Positions 1 through 6,157 of a DNA stretch of 6,157 nt are shown here, one piece after another. Every line of letters starts with the position of its first letter. The stretch's first letter is position 1. Location: NCBI GenBank assembly GCA_023425455.1, contig JAFACP010000409.1, forward strand, positions 1-6,157. Direction: 5' to 3'. The translations under genes and the position numbers were made by a program. This DNA is from Pseudomonadota bacterium (GTDB lineage Bacteria > Pseudomonadota > Gammaproteobacteria > Enterobacterales > Enterobacteriaceae). The notes beneath the pieces were generated by a model. That model saw only the letters and a list, made by a program, of their open reading frames with translations, had not been told where the DNA came from and did no database searches.

Positions 1-131
1 GCCCGGGCTTCGGCATCCAGGGGATGCGCGAGCGCGTCGACGCCCTCGGCGGCGAACTGACCCTGGAATCCCACGACGGGACGCGCGTAATTGTTAACCT
101 GCCCACAAATTTGCAACAAACGCCTCGCTGA
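1..131 (+). CDS. uhpB: C-terminal end of UhpB-type sensor histidine kinase (partial)
   Basis: The reading frame enters from the left edge with its first complete codon at position 3 and ends at a TGA at 129-131, giving 42 visible residues. They begin PGFGIQGMRERVDALGG, which is the G2-box end of a histidine-kinase ATP-binding (HATPase_c) domain as found in the NarX/UhpB class, followed by a final strand ending VIVNLP and a short tail. In E. coli, UhpB is the inner-membrane kinase that UhpC controls and that phosphorylates the regulator UhpA. The naming rests mainly on the uhpC homologue directly downstream, because the visible part would also fit other kinases of this class. The N-terminal membrane part, the phosphorylated histidine and any uhpA gene lie outside the window. 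Confidence 0.85.
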   Translation, partial: PGFGIQGMRERVDALGGELTLESHDGTRVIVNLPTNLQQTPR

Positions 132-138
132 CCAGGAA

Positions 139-162
139 AAAGTCTTAGCCACTCCAGACTTT
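139..162. repeat. 7-bp inverted repeat in the uhpB-uhpC gap
   Basis: AAAGTCT (139-145) and AGACTTT (156-162) are exact reverse complements separated by 10 bases. The repeat sits 8 bases after the uhpB stop in an 85-base gap. It could be a small mRNA hairpin between the two cistrons or a binding site for a dimeric regulator. It is not a good intrinsic terminator, since the stem is short and AT-rich and only three T residues end the right arm. A 7-bp repeat can arise by chance, so function is unproven. Confidence 0.4.
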
Positions 163-206
163 GTCTCATCCCCTTTACGCCGCACTTACCTACAGTCATC
201 TGAAAC

Positions 207-210
207 GGAG
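207..210 (+). promoter_or_regulatory. Ribosome binding site that sets the uhpC start
   Basis: GGAG at 207-210 lies 6 bases before the ATG at 217. The frame is open back to an ATG at 91, but that start lies inside the uhpB coding sequence, has no purine-rich site in front of it, and would add 42 residues with no resemblance to a UhpC N-terminus. The 217 start gives a protein of the normal UhpC length. Confidence 0.8.
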
Positions 211-216
211 AACGCC

Positions 217-1533
217 ATGCACGCACTGTCTGCAGAACAGGTTTCACAACGTTACCGGGCGCTGCGCCCGAGGCTGCTGCTGTGTATGGCGACGGGCTAC
301 GCCGCGTTTTATCTGACGCGAAAAAGTATCAACTACGTGTTACCGGCGCTGCAGGGCGATTTGGGGCTCACCCGGGGCGATATTGGCCTTATCGTCTCGC
401 TGTTTTATCTCAGCTACGGGTTGTCGAAATTTGCCGCCGGACTGTGGCACGACAGCCACGGGCAGCGCGCATTTATGGGCATCGGGCTGCTGGCAACGGG
501 CGTACTGAACGTCCTGTTCGCCTTTAGCGACACCTTCCCGCTGCTGCTGTTTATCTGGACGCTGAACGGCTTTTTTCAGGGATGGGGATGGCCGCCGTGC
601 GCCAGGTTGTTGACCCACTGGTATTCGCGCAACGAGCGCGGCTTCTGGTGGGGCTGCTGGAATACCTCCATCAATATTGGCGGGGCGATTGTGCCACTGA
701 TTTGCGCCGTGGCCGCGCAGCGCTGGGGATGGCAGGCGGCGATGCTGACACCGGGGATCATCAGTATCGTGCTCGGCCTGTGGCTGACCACACAACTGCG
801 GGGCACACCGCAGGAAGAGAGTCTGCCAACGGTCGGCAGCTGGCGCAGCGATCCGCTGGAGCTGCGCCAGGAACAACACAGCCCGCCGATGGGGCTGTGG
901 CAGATGTTACGTACCACCATGTTGCAAAACCCGATGATCTGGCTGCTCGGGGCGTCGTATGTGCTGGTCTATCTGATCCGCATCGCCCTGAACGACTGGG
1001 GCAACCTCTGGCTGGCGGAGAGTCACGGCGTGAATCTTCTCAGCGCCAACGCCACGGTGATGCTGTTCGAAGTGGGCGGATTACTCGGCGCGCTGTTCGC
1101 CGGATGGGGTTCAGACCTGCTGTTCAGCGGCCAGCGCGCGCCGATGATTTTGCTGTTTACGCTGGGGCTGATGGTGTCGGTTGCCGCGCTGTGGCTGGCG
1201 CCGGTGCATCACTACGCCCTGCTGGCGATGTGCTTTTTCACGGTGGGATTTTTTGTATTCGGTCCGCAGATGCTCATCGGCCTTGCCGCCGTGGAGTGCG
1301 GACACAAGCAGGCGGCAGGGTCGATTACCGGTTTTCTCGGCCTGTTCGCCTATCTCGGGGCGGCGCTGGCCGGATGGCCGCTGTCGCAGGTTATTGAACG
1401 CTACGGCTGGTCGGGCATGTTCAGTTTGCTCTCGATAGCTGCGGTACTGATGGGTTTGTTACTGATGCCGCTATTGATGGCGGGCATCACTGCCGCTTCA
1501 ACGTCACATAACGTCATAAAAAGGGCTGAATAA
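217..1533 (+). CDS. uhpC: UhpC-type sugar-phosphate sensor, MFS/OPA family
   Basis: This 438-residue polytopic inner-membrane protein matches the length of E. coli UhpC (about 440) and shares its landmarks. The helix-1 motif FYLTRKS holds Arg35. The family signature around GFFQGWGWPPCARLL lies at about 118-132. A second conserved Arg255 sits in YLIRIALNDWGNL, and the block FFVFGPQMLIGLAA is at 344-358. Arg35 and Arg255 correspond to the two arginines that bind phosphate in UhpT/GlpT transporters. In E. coli, UhpC binds external glucose-6-phosphate and activates the kinase UhpB rather than acting mainly as a transporter. A related antiporter such as UhpT is possible from fold alone, but the position right after uhpB and the closer match to UhpC favour the receptor. 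Its stop (TAATG) overlaps the afuA start by one base, which implies translational coupling of receptor and importer. The start was chosen on the Shine-Dalgarno at 207-210. Confidence 0.93.
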   Translation: MHALSAEQVSQRYRALRPRLLLCMATGYAAFYLTRKSINYVLPALQGDLGLTRGDIGLIVSLFYLSYGLSKFAAGLWHDSHGQRAFMGIGLLATGVLNVLFAFSDTFPLLLFIWTLNGFFQGWGWPPCARLLTHWYSRNERGFWWGCWNTSINIGGAIVPLICAVAAQRWGWQAAMLTPGIISIVLGLWLTTQLRGTPQEESLPTVGSWRSDPLELRQEQHSPPMGLWQMLRTTMLQNPMIWLLGASYVLVYLIRIALNDWGNLWLAESHGVNLLSANATVMLFEVGGLLGALFAGWGSDLLFSGQRAPMILLFTLGLMVSVAALWLAPVHHYALLAMCFFTVGFFVFGPQMLIGLAAVECGHKQAAGSITGFLGLFAYLGAALAGWPLSQVIERYGWSGMFSLLSIAAVLMGLLLMPLLMAGITAASTSHNVIKRAE

Positions 1534-2564
1534 TGAAAACAACGCTTCTCTCTACCCTCATTGCTTCCGGGATCGCGCTGGCCACCTTAACCGGTGCCGC
1601 GCAGGCCAAAGGCCGCCTGGTGGTCTACTGCAGCGCCACCAATGAGATGTGCGAGGCCGAAACCAAAGCGTTCGGCGAGAAATACGACGTCAAAACCTCG
1701 TTTATCCGCAACGGCTCCGGCAGCACGCTGGCGAAGGTAGACGCCGAGAAGAAAAACCCGCAGGCCGACGTCTGGTACGGCGGTACGCTGGACCCGCAGT
1801 CTCAGGCCGGTGAGATGGGGCTGCTGCAGCCGTATAAATCCCCTCAGCTTGCGCAGATCATGGAGAAGTTCCGCGATCCGGCGAAGGTGAAAGGCAACCT
1901 CTCGTCTGCGGTATACGTCGGGATTTTGGGCTTTGGCGTCAATACCGAGCGCCTGAAAGAGAAAAACCTGCCGGTGCCCAAATGCTGGAAAGATCTGACC
2001 AAAGCGGAATACAAGGGCGAGATCCAGATTGCCGATCCGCAAAGCTCCGGTACAGCGTACACCGCGCTGGCGACCTTTGTTCAGCTGTGGGGCGAAGATC
2101 AGGCGTTTGACTACCTGAAGCAGCTCAACGGCAACGTCTCCCAGTACACCAAATCCGGCATCGCCCCGGCGCGTAACGCCGCACGCGGTGAAACCGCCAT
2201 CGGCATTGGCTTCCTGCACGACTACTCGCTGGAGAAAGAGCAAGGCGCCCCGCTGGCGCTGATCTCTCCGTGCGAAGGGACCGGCTATGAAATTGGCGGC
2301 GTCAGCATTCTGAAAGGGGCGCGTAATCAGGAGAACGCGAAGCTGTTTGTCGACTGGGTGCTGTCGAAAGAGGCGCAGGAGCTGGCGTGGAAGAAAGGCA
2401 AATCCTACCAGATCCTCACCAATACCACGGCAGAGACCTCGCCAAACTCGCTGAAGCTCGATGACCTGAAGCTTATCAGCTACGACATGGACAAATACGG
2501 CTCTACCGACGTCCGCAAGGCGCTGATCAACAAATGGGTCAGCGACGTGAAGATGGGTAAATAA
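1533..2564 (+). CDS. afuA: Periplasmic sugar-phosphate-binding protein of the AfuABC importer
   Basis: The 343-residue product begins with a Sec signal peptide: Lys2, a hydrophobic core at about 4-20, and a cleavage site AQA|K after residue 25. That leaves about 318 residues of a type 2 periplasmic binding protein (FbpA/AfuA group). The mature start reads KGRLVVYCSATNEMC. DPQSSGT at 168-174 looks like a ligand-contacting loop. From memory, the Actinobacillus AfuA structure contacts the sugar hydroxyls with His205, Asp206 and Glu229; His229, Asp230 and Glu253 here have exactly the same spacing, arguing for hexose phosphate rather than ferric iron. Cys33/Cys40 and Cys151/Cys247 are the only cysteines and could form periplasmic disulfides. 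AAGGG at 1521-1525 lies 7 bases before the ATG, which overlaps the uhpC stop. Older databases would call this an iron(III)-binding protein. Confidence 0.92.
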   Translation: MKTTLLSTLIASGIALATLTGAAQAKGRLVVYCSATNEMCEAETKAFGEKYDVKTSFIRNGSGSTLAKVDAEKKNPQADVWYGGTLDPQSQAGEMGLLQPYKSPQLAQIMEKFRDPAKVKGNLSSAVYVGILGFGVNTERLKEKNLPVPKCWKDLTKAEYKGEIQIADPQSSGTAYTALATFVQLWGEDQAFDYLKQLNGNVSQYTKSGIAPARNAARGETAIGIGFLHDYSLEKEQGAPLALISPCEGTGYEIGGVSILKGARNQENAKLFVDWVLSKEAQELAWKKGKSYQILTNTTAETSPNSLKLDDLKLISYDMDKYGSTDVRKALINKWVSDVKMGK

Positions 2565-2582
2565 GCTCACTACCGCGATCAC

Positions 2583-2618
2583 TTGCCGGGCGGCGGCATC
2601 GCCTGACCCGGCCTACAA
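2583..2618. repeat. REP (repetitive extragenic palindrome) between afuA and afuB
   Basis: GCCGGG (2585-2590) pairs with CCCGGC (2607-2612), with an inner GGC-ATC-GCC hairpin (2595-2603), and the element ends GGCCTACA. This is the usual enterobacterial REP layout, close to the variant common in Klebsiella and Enterobacter. It fills most of the 67-base afuA-afuB gap, the only sizeable gap within the afu genes. REP elements between a binding-protein gene and its permease gene, as in malE-malF, stabilise the upstream mRNA against 3' exonucleases. By analogy this one would favour high AfuA relative to AfuB/AfuC, which is inference. REP elements can also bind DNA gyrase or integration host factor. 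Confidence 0.82.
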
Positions 2619-2631
2619 CACCGGAATACGT

Positions 2632-4710
2632 ATGTCACACACACTCGATCTTCATCCCGCGAAAAAACGGGATGCGGTATTCCTTTGGGTTTTACTCGGC
2701 TGGCTGGCGTTTGCCCTGCTGCCGAGCTGGAGCCTCGATTACGGCCTGCTGGAGTCGACGGGCGAGGAGATCCTCGACGCCTACAGCTGGTCACATGTCA
2801 ATATCAGCTGGCTGTGGTATCTGCTGCCGGGCCTGCTGCTGGTGCGCCCGTTTGCTGAGGCGAAGCGCGAGCAGCGCAGCCGTCACTACCTCGACGCAGG
2901 CTGGGCGCTGCTGTGCATGGCGTTTGTGGTCATCAGCGCTACCGTGGAAGGACGCGGGTTAGGCTATGCCACCCTCGTGCTCTTTGTGGCGTTAGGGGCC
3001 ATCATCACCCTGGCGCTCACCCGCCTTGAATGGCTGGGCGGCGACCGCTTTGTTATCGGCTCGCTGATCGCCATCGTCGCGCTGATCGGTGTCTTTATCG
3101 TCTGGCCAAGCATCGCCATTTTTATCCCGATGTTTACCAGCGACACGGGCGCTTTCGCTCCGCTGGCCTTTATGAACGTGCTGTCGCAGGCGCATATCGT
3201 CCAGGTGATCGTTAACTCGATTTTGCTGTCGATTGCGGTGGGGATCGGCTGCACCTTCTTCGGGCTGGTGCTGGCGATCTACACCACCCGGATTGCGCAG
3301 CGCAGCGCCATTATTGGCCGCATCTTTTCGATCCTGCCGATCGTCACCCCGCCGTTTGTGGTGGGCTTAGGGGTGACGCTGATGATGGGGCGCTCTGGCT
3401 ACGTTACGGAGCTGATGGTGACGTGGTTTGGCTTAACCAATACCAACTGGCTGTACGGTTTTACCGGCATCTGGCTGGCGCAGGTGCTGGCCTTCACGCC
3501 GATGGCTTTTATGATCCTCGACGGGGCGATCAAAACCATTCATCCGTCGCTGGAAGAGGCCTCCTACACCCTGCGCGCCAGCCGCTGGCAGACCTTCAAC
3601 GGCGTCTTTGTGCCGCTGCTGAAACCGGCGCTGGCGAACGCCTTTTTGATCGTCATCGTGCAGTCGCTGGCCGACTTCAGCAACCCGCTGGTGCTGGGCG
3701 GTAACTTCGACGTACTGGCGACGCAAATCTACTTCTACATCACCGGCTCTCAGCTGGATTACCAGGCAGCCAGCACCCTCGGTGCTTTCCTGCTGCTGTT
3801 CTCGCTGCTGGTGTTCTGCGTTCAGTACCTGTGGATCGGCAAGCGCTCCTACGTCACGGTGTCCGGGAAATCGTACCGCGGCGACGTGCAGCCGCTGCCG
3901 GTGACGCTGGTGTGGAGCGTGGTGGCGCTGCTGGCGGTGTGGATCGCCTTTAACGCCCTGCTGTACGGCAGCATTTTCTACGGCAGCTTTACCGTCAACT
4001 GGGGGGTGGACTACACCCTGACGCTGGATAACTTTATCAAGCTGTTCGGTCAGGGGATGAGCGACGGGGCATGGCCTTCGCTGCTCGATACCCTGCTGTA
4101 CGCCGGCATCGCCGCCCCGGTTACCGCCGCTTTCGGCCTGCTGATTGCGTGGATTGTGGTGCGCCAGCAGTTCAGGGGCAAAAAGACCATCGAGTTCACC
4201 ACCATGCTGTGCTTCGCGGTACCGGGCACCGTGGCGGGCGTCTCCTATATTCTGGCGTTCAACAGCGCGCCGGTGTACCTCACCGGCACCGCCGCCATCG
4301 TCATTATCTCCATGGTCATGCGTAACGTCCCGGTGGGCATCCGCGCCGGGATCGCCGGGCTTGGACAGATCGACAAATCGCTGGACGAGGCCTCGCTCAG
4401 CCTGCGCGCCGGCAGTTTACGCACCATTACGCACATTCTGCTGCCGCTGCTGCGCCCGGCGATCCTCTCGGCGCTGATCTACAGCTTTGTGCGCGCCATT
4501 ACCACCGTCAGCGCCATCGTGTTCCTGGTGACGCCGGATACCCGGGTGGCAACCGCCTACATTCTGAACCGTGTTGAAGACGGCGAATACGGCGTGGCGA
4601 TTGCCTACGGCTCGATCCTGATTGTGGTCATGCTGGCGATCATCTTCCTCTTTGACTGGCTGATCGGTGAGGCGCGTATCTCCCGTTCAAAAGCCAAAAA
4701 CCAGGCGTAA
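2632..4710 (+). CDS. afuB: Fused two-domain permease of the AfuABC sugar-phosphate importer
   Basis: This 692-residue inner-membrane protein has about 16 hydrophobic segments. It carries two ABC-permease (BPD_transp_1) domains on one chain, at roughly 190-400 and 485-680. Each domain has a cytoplasmic EAA loop that docks on the ATPase: [15 protein letters not shown] from 308 and [15 protein letters not shown] from 585. The first 170 or so residues hold about five extra membrane segments, making the protein longer than ordinary FbpB-type fused permeases (about 500-560). Both EAA loops have Arg (315 and 592) where the common motif has Gly. One AfuB chain would supply both halves of the pore and pair with two AfuC subunits and AfuA. 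The frame is intact, whereas E. coli K-12 is remembered to keep only an afuB remnant. The ATG at 2632 has a weak site (GGA at 2623-2625), which may keep expression low. The stop is 4 bases before afuC. Confidence 0.94.
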   Translation: MSHTLDLHPAKKRDAVFLWVLLGWLAFALLPSWSLDYGLLESTGEEILDAYSWSHVNISWLWYLLPGLLLVRPFAEAKREQRSRHYLDAGWALLCMAFVVISATVEGRGLGYATLVLFVALGAIITLALTRLEWLGGDRFVIGSLIAIVALIGVFIVWPSIAIFIPMFTSDTGAFAPLAFMNVLSQAHIVQVIVNSILLSIAVGIGCTFFGLVLAIYTTRIAQRSAIIGRIFSILPIVTPPFVVGLGVTLMMGRSGYVTELMVTWFGLTNTNWLYGFTGIWLAQVLAFTPMAFMILDGAIKTIHPSLEEASYTLRASRWQTFNGVFVPLLKPALANAFLIVIVQSLADFSNPLVLGGNFDVLATQIYFYITGSQLDYQAASTLGAFLLLFSLLVFCVQYLWIGKRSYVTVSGKSYRGDVQPLPVTLVWSVVALLAVWIAFNALLYGSIFYGSFTVNWGVDYTLTLDNFIKLFGQGMSDGAWPSLLDTLLYAGIAAPVTAAFGLLIAWIVVRQQFRGKKTIEFTTMLCFAVPGTVAGVSYILAFNSAPVYLTGTAAIVIISMVMRNVPVGIRAGIAGLGQIDKSLDEASLSLRAGSLRTITHILLPLLRPAILSALIYSFVRAITTVSAIVFLVTPDTRVATAYILNRVEDGEYGVAIAYGSILIVVMLAIIFLFDWLIGEARISRSKAKNQA

Positions 4711-4714
4711 CACT

Positions 4715-5761
4715 ATGACTGAAAAACATTTCGTTGAACTGCGCAACGTGACCAAACGTTTTGGCACCAATACGGTTATCGATACCATTAACCTCGCCAT
4801 CCCGCAGGGACAGATGGTGACCCTGCTTGGCCCCTCGGGCTGCGGGAAAACCACGGTGCTGCGTCTGGTGGCCGGGCTGGAAAAACCGACCGACGGGCAG
4901 ATCTTTATCGACGGCGAGGATGTGACACACCGCTCCATTCAGCAGCGTGATATCTGCATGGTATTCCAGTCTTACGCCCTGTTTCCGCACATGTCGCTGG
5001 GCGAGAACGTCGGCTATGGCCTGAAAATGCTCGGCGTGTCGCGCGCGGAGATCAAAACCCGGGTGAAAGAGGCGCTGGCGATGGTGGATCTGGACGGCTT
5101 TGAAGACCGCTATGTCGATCAGATCTCCGGCGGCCAGCAGCAGCGCGTGGCGCTGGCCCGCGCGCTGATCCTCAAGCCGAAGGTGCTGCTGTTCGATGAG
5201 CCGCTGAGTAACCTCGACGCCAACCTGCGCCGCAGCATGCGCGACAAGATCCGCGAGCTGCAGAAACAGTTCAATATCACGTCGTTGTACGTGACCCACG
5301 ACCAGAGCGAGGCCTTTGCGGTCTCCGACACGGTGCTGGTGATGAACAAAGGCAATATTATGCAGATTGGCTCGCCGCAGGATCTCTATCGTCAGCCGGC
5401 GTCGCGCTTTATGGCGAGCTTTATGGGCGACGCCAACCTGTTCCCGGCGCGCTTCAGCGAGGCGTTTGTCGAGATCCACGGCTATCGCCTGCCGCGTCCT
5501 CTGCACTTTGCCGCCCAGGGCGAGGGCACTGTCGGCGTCAGGCCGGAGGCCATTACCCTCAGCGAACGTGGCGAGGAGAGCCAGCGCTGCACCATCCGTC
5601 ACGTCGCCTATATGGGGCCGCAGTATGAGGTGATTGTCGACTGGCACGGGCAGGAGATTTTGCTGCAGGTGAACGCCACGCGGCTGCAGCCGGACGTGGG
5701 GGAGCGTTATTATCTGGAGATTCATCCGTATGGGATGTTTGTGCTGGCGGATGCCGCGTAG
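4715..5761 (+). CDS. afuC: ATP-binding subunit of the AfuABC sugar-phosphate importer
   Basis: The 348-residue product is an ABC ATPase of the Fbp/Pot/Mal type. Walker A is GPSGCGKT at 39-46, the Q-loop is Gln85 in [10 protein letters not shown], the signature ISGGQ is at 137-141 and is followed by QQR, Walker B is VLLFDE at 157-162, the D-loop SNLD is at 165-168, and the switch His195 is in [14 protein letters not shown]-type C-terminal domain follows from about 270 ([18 protein letters not shown], ending MFVLADAA). The sequence is very close to E. coli K-12 AfuC, also called FbpC. It would dimerise on the EAA loops of AfuB and power import; all catalytic motifs are present. The ATG at 4715 is preferred over the upstream in-frame ATG at 4667, which lies inside afuB. 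The Shine-Dalgarno is weak, so expression probably depends on coupling to afuB 4 bases upstream. The iron-importer name is likely a historical misassignment for this subfamily. Confidence 0.95.
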   Translation: MTEKHFVELRNVTKRFGTNTVIDTINLAIPQGQMVTLLGPSGCGKTTVLRLVAGLEKPTDGQIFIDGEDVTHRSIQQRDICMVFQSYALFPHMSLGENVGYGLKMLGVSRAEIKTRVKEALAMVDLDGFEDRYVDQISGGQQQRVALARALILKPKVLLFDEPLSNLDANLRRSMRDKIRELQKQFNITSLYVTHDQSEAFAVSDTVLVMNKGNIMQIGSPQDLYRQPASRFMASFMGDANLFPARFSEAFVEIHGYRLPRPLHFAAQGEGTVGVRPEAITLSERGEESQRCTIRHVAYMGPQYEVIVDWHGQEILLQVNATRLQPDVGERYYLEIHPYGMFVLADAA

Positions 5762-5930
5762 GGGGGATCTCTTTCAGGGAGTTAGGGGGGAGCATGTGGC
5801 TCCGTGGTGGGTTATGTTCACTTTACGGTGAGTGTTTCTCTGCGGGGCTTTGAATCTGGGGCTCCGTTGGGGTTCCGTTCACTTCTCTGTGAGTTGATGG
5901 GACTGGAATATGTGACTCCGTTGGGGGTTC
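5761..5930 (+). other. Plus-strand G-tract cluster
   Basis: Nine runs of three to six G lie on the plus strand at 5761-5766, 5777-5779, 5785-5790, 5809-5811, 5844-5847, 5858-5861, 5869-5872, 5899-5901 and 5923-5927. The first overlaps the afuC stop codon. The afu transcript's 3' end would carry these runs and could in principle form G-quadruplex structure, although several spacers are long (10-30 bases). Some runs simply recur because they belong to the direct repeats. Confidence 0.45.
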
Positions 5931-5959
5931 CGTTCACTTCACGGTGAGTGCTTCTCTGC
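5798..5959 (+). repeat. Three diverged direct repeats of about 35-44 bases
   Basis: Copies begin with CTCCGT at 5800, 5862 and 5916, so periods are 62 and 54 bases. Copy 1 (5800-5843) and copy 3 (5916-5959) agree at 38 of 44 positions without gaps. Copy 2 (5862-5894) matches copy 3 across the CTCCGTTGGGG and TTCCGTTCACTTC blocks with one G fewer, then diverges after GTGAGT. The upstream flanks of copies 1 and 3 are also similar (ATGTGGCTCC and ATGTGACTCC). Every copy keeps TCAC-6 bases-GTGA, while the six bases between vary. Spacing and divergence do not fit a CRISPR array. Likely remnants of a dispersed intergenic repeat; function unknown. Confidence 0.75.
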
Positions 5960-5980
5960 CGCACCTTCAGCGGTGAACGT

Positions 5981-6010
5981 GCCAGGGGGGCTCGCCGCCA
6001 CCCCCCTGGC
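5981..6010. repeat. Perfect 10-bp inverted repeat with G6/C6 core
   Basis: GCCAGGGGGG (5981-5990) and CCCCCCTGGC (6001-6010) are exact reverse complements around a 10-base spacer. A further GTG/CAC match continues outward if one base is bulged. A stem this GC-rich would fold stably in RNA from either strand. Neither side is followed by a T-run, so it is not a standard intrinsic terminator, though it could block exonucleases or pause polymerase. Confidence 0.8.
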
Positions 6011-6081
6011 CACCCCGGCTCCCGGCAGGGAAAATCCCCGCGTTGCGGTGCCCTCAGCTTATTCCTCCAGGCTTTCGGGTC

Positions 6082-6114
6082 GGGCATAAGCCTGCATCCA
6101 TGCAGGCTATGCCC
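6082..6114. repeat. 15-bp inverted repeat with minimal loop
   Basis: GGGCATA (6082-6088) pairs with TATGCCC (6108-6114) and GCCTGCAT (6090-6097) with ATGCAGGC (6100-6107). A single unpaired A (6089) and two central bases are left over. It is the longest near-perfect palindrome in the window. On the minus strand the apex is an ATGGAT loop on a GCCTGC/GCAGGC stem. A competing pairing exists between GCTTAT (6057-6062) and ATAAGC (6086-6091), so two alternative folds are possible. No T-run follows on either strand. Confidence 0.85.
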
Positions 6115-6118
6115 TCTC

Positions 6119-6134
6119 GGCGCGTCCCTGCGCC
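6119..6134. repeat. Small GC-only hairpin next to the 15-bp palindrome
   Basis: GGCGC (6119-6123) and GCGCC (6130-6134) flank six bases that read AGGGAC on the minus strand. It lies 4 bases from the larger palindrome. Short GC stems are common in DNA of this composition, so on its own it is weak evidence; it matters mainly because the loop again carries a GGA on the minus strand. Confidence 0.45.
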
Positions 6135-6157
6135 TCGCCCCGGCCTTGCGGAAACGC

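Larger units (their letters stand above)
5762..6157. other. Gene-poor, repeat- and hairpin-rich stretch downstream of afuC
   Basis: No convincing coding region is seen in these 396 bases. The 89-codon minus-strand frame (5818-6087) is largely made of the DNA repeats and has no clear hydrophobic core or family motif. A plus-strand frame is open from 5948 to the right edge with no recognisable product. The stretch contains G-tracts, three diverged direct repeats and three inverted repeats, listed separately. No clear intrinsic terminator (GC stem followed by a T-run) ends the afu operon on the plus strand. Base composition differs from the genes: G-rich on the plus strand to about 5930, then C-rich. 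Confidence 0.6.

Noticed and set aside
91..216. 42-residue N-terminal extension of uhpC from the ATG at 91
   Set aside because: It overlaps the uhpB coding end, lacks a ribosome site and does not resemble a UhpC N-terminus; the ATG at 217 has GGAG at the right distance.
582..1397. 271-codon plus-strand frame inside uhpC
   Set aside because: Its translation is Arg/Ala/Gly-rich with no family motif and lies fully within the clear uhpC frame.
1587..2582. 331-codon minus-strand open frame
   Set aside because: It lies opposite afuA, whose signal peptide, family motifs and codon use are clear. High-GC genes often leave long open frames on the opposite strand.
4640..5725. 361-codon minus-strand open frame
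   Set aside because: It is antisense to afuC, which has every ABC ATPase motif; the antisense product is rich in His/Gln/Arg with no recognisable domain.
5818..5947. CRP sites in the repeats
   Set aside because: The CRP consensus is TGTGA-N6-TCACA; here the half-sites are in the opposite order (TCAC-N6-GTGA), so it does not match.
5798..5959. CRISPR array
   Set aside because: Only three diverged copies with unequal periods (62 and 54), no constant-length spacers and no cas genes.
5981..6010. Intrinsic terminator for afuC
   Set aside because: The stem is strong but no T-run follows on either strand, and it lies about 220 bases after the afuC stop.
5818..6087. 89-codon minus-strand frame as a gene
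   Set aside because: Much of it is the repeat DNA translated (recurring NGTPNG / RNPNGAP blocks); no ribosome site or domain is evident. It remains possible only if conserved as protein in other genomes.
5948..6157. Plus-strand frame open to the right edge
   Set aside because: Seventy codons without a stop is unremarkable at this G+C; it spans the palindromes and has no convincing start or motif.

Overview
The window is about 60% G+C by eye and looks like a chromosomal segment of an enterobacterium with relatively GC-rich DNA (Enterobacter/Klebsiella/Leclercia/Citrobacter-like). Three things support this: the proteins resemble E. coli UhpC and AfuC closely, a typical enterobacterial REP palindrome lies between two genes, and codon use is even across all the genes. 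The species cannot be fixed from the sequence alone.

Positions 1-5761 hold one co-directional (+) gene set. First comes the 3' end of a UhpB-type sensor histidine kinase (1-131). An 85-base gap with a short inverted repeat follows, then a complete UhpC-type sugar-phosphate receptor of the MFS/OPA transporter family (217-1533). Next is a complete ABC importer: periplasmic binding protein AfuA (1533-2564, start codon overlapping the uhpC stop), fused two-domain permease AfuB (2632-4710) and ATPase AfuC (4715-5761). A REP element occupies the afuA-afuB gap. In E. coli the UhpABC signalling module senses external glucose-6-phosphate and switches on the antiporter gene uhpT. Here the same kind of module is followed by afuABC. 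AfuABC was long annotated as a ferric-iron importer, but has been described in Actinobacillus and Citrobacter as an importer of sugar phosphates. The likely working model is that UhpC detects periplasmic hexose phosphate, UhpB and an upstream UhpA relay the signal, and AfuABC imports the ligand using ATP.

Positions 5762-6157 contain no convincing gene. The stretch is strongly structured: a G-tract-rich strand, three diverged copies of a roughly 44-base repeat, a perfect 10-bp G/C-rich inverted repeat, a 15-bp inverted repeat with a tiny loop, and a GC-only hairpin. Read on the minus strand it contains seven ANGGA motifs, two of them in hairpin loops. This is the least explained part of the window and the best place to look for something new. 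The afu transporter system itself belongs to a described family.
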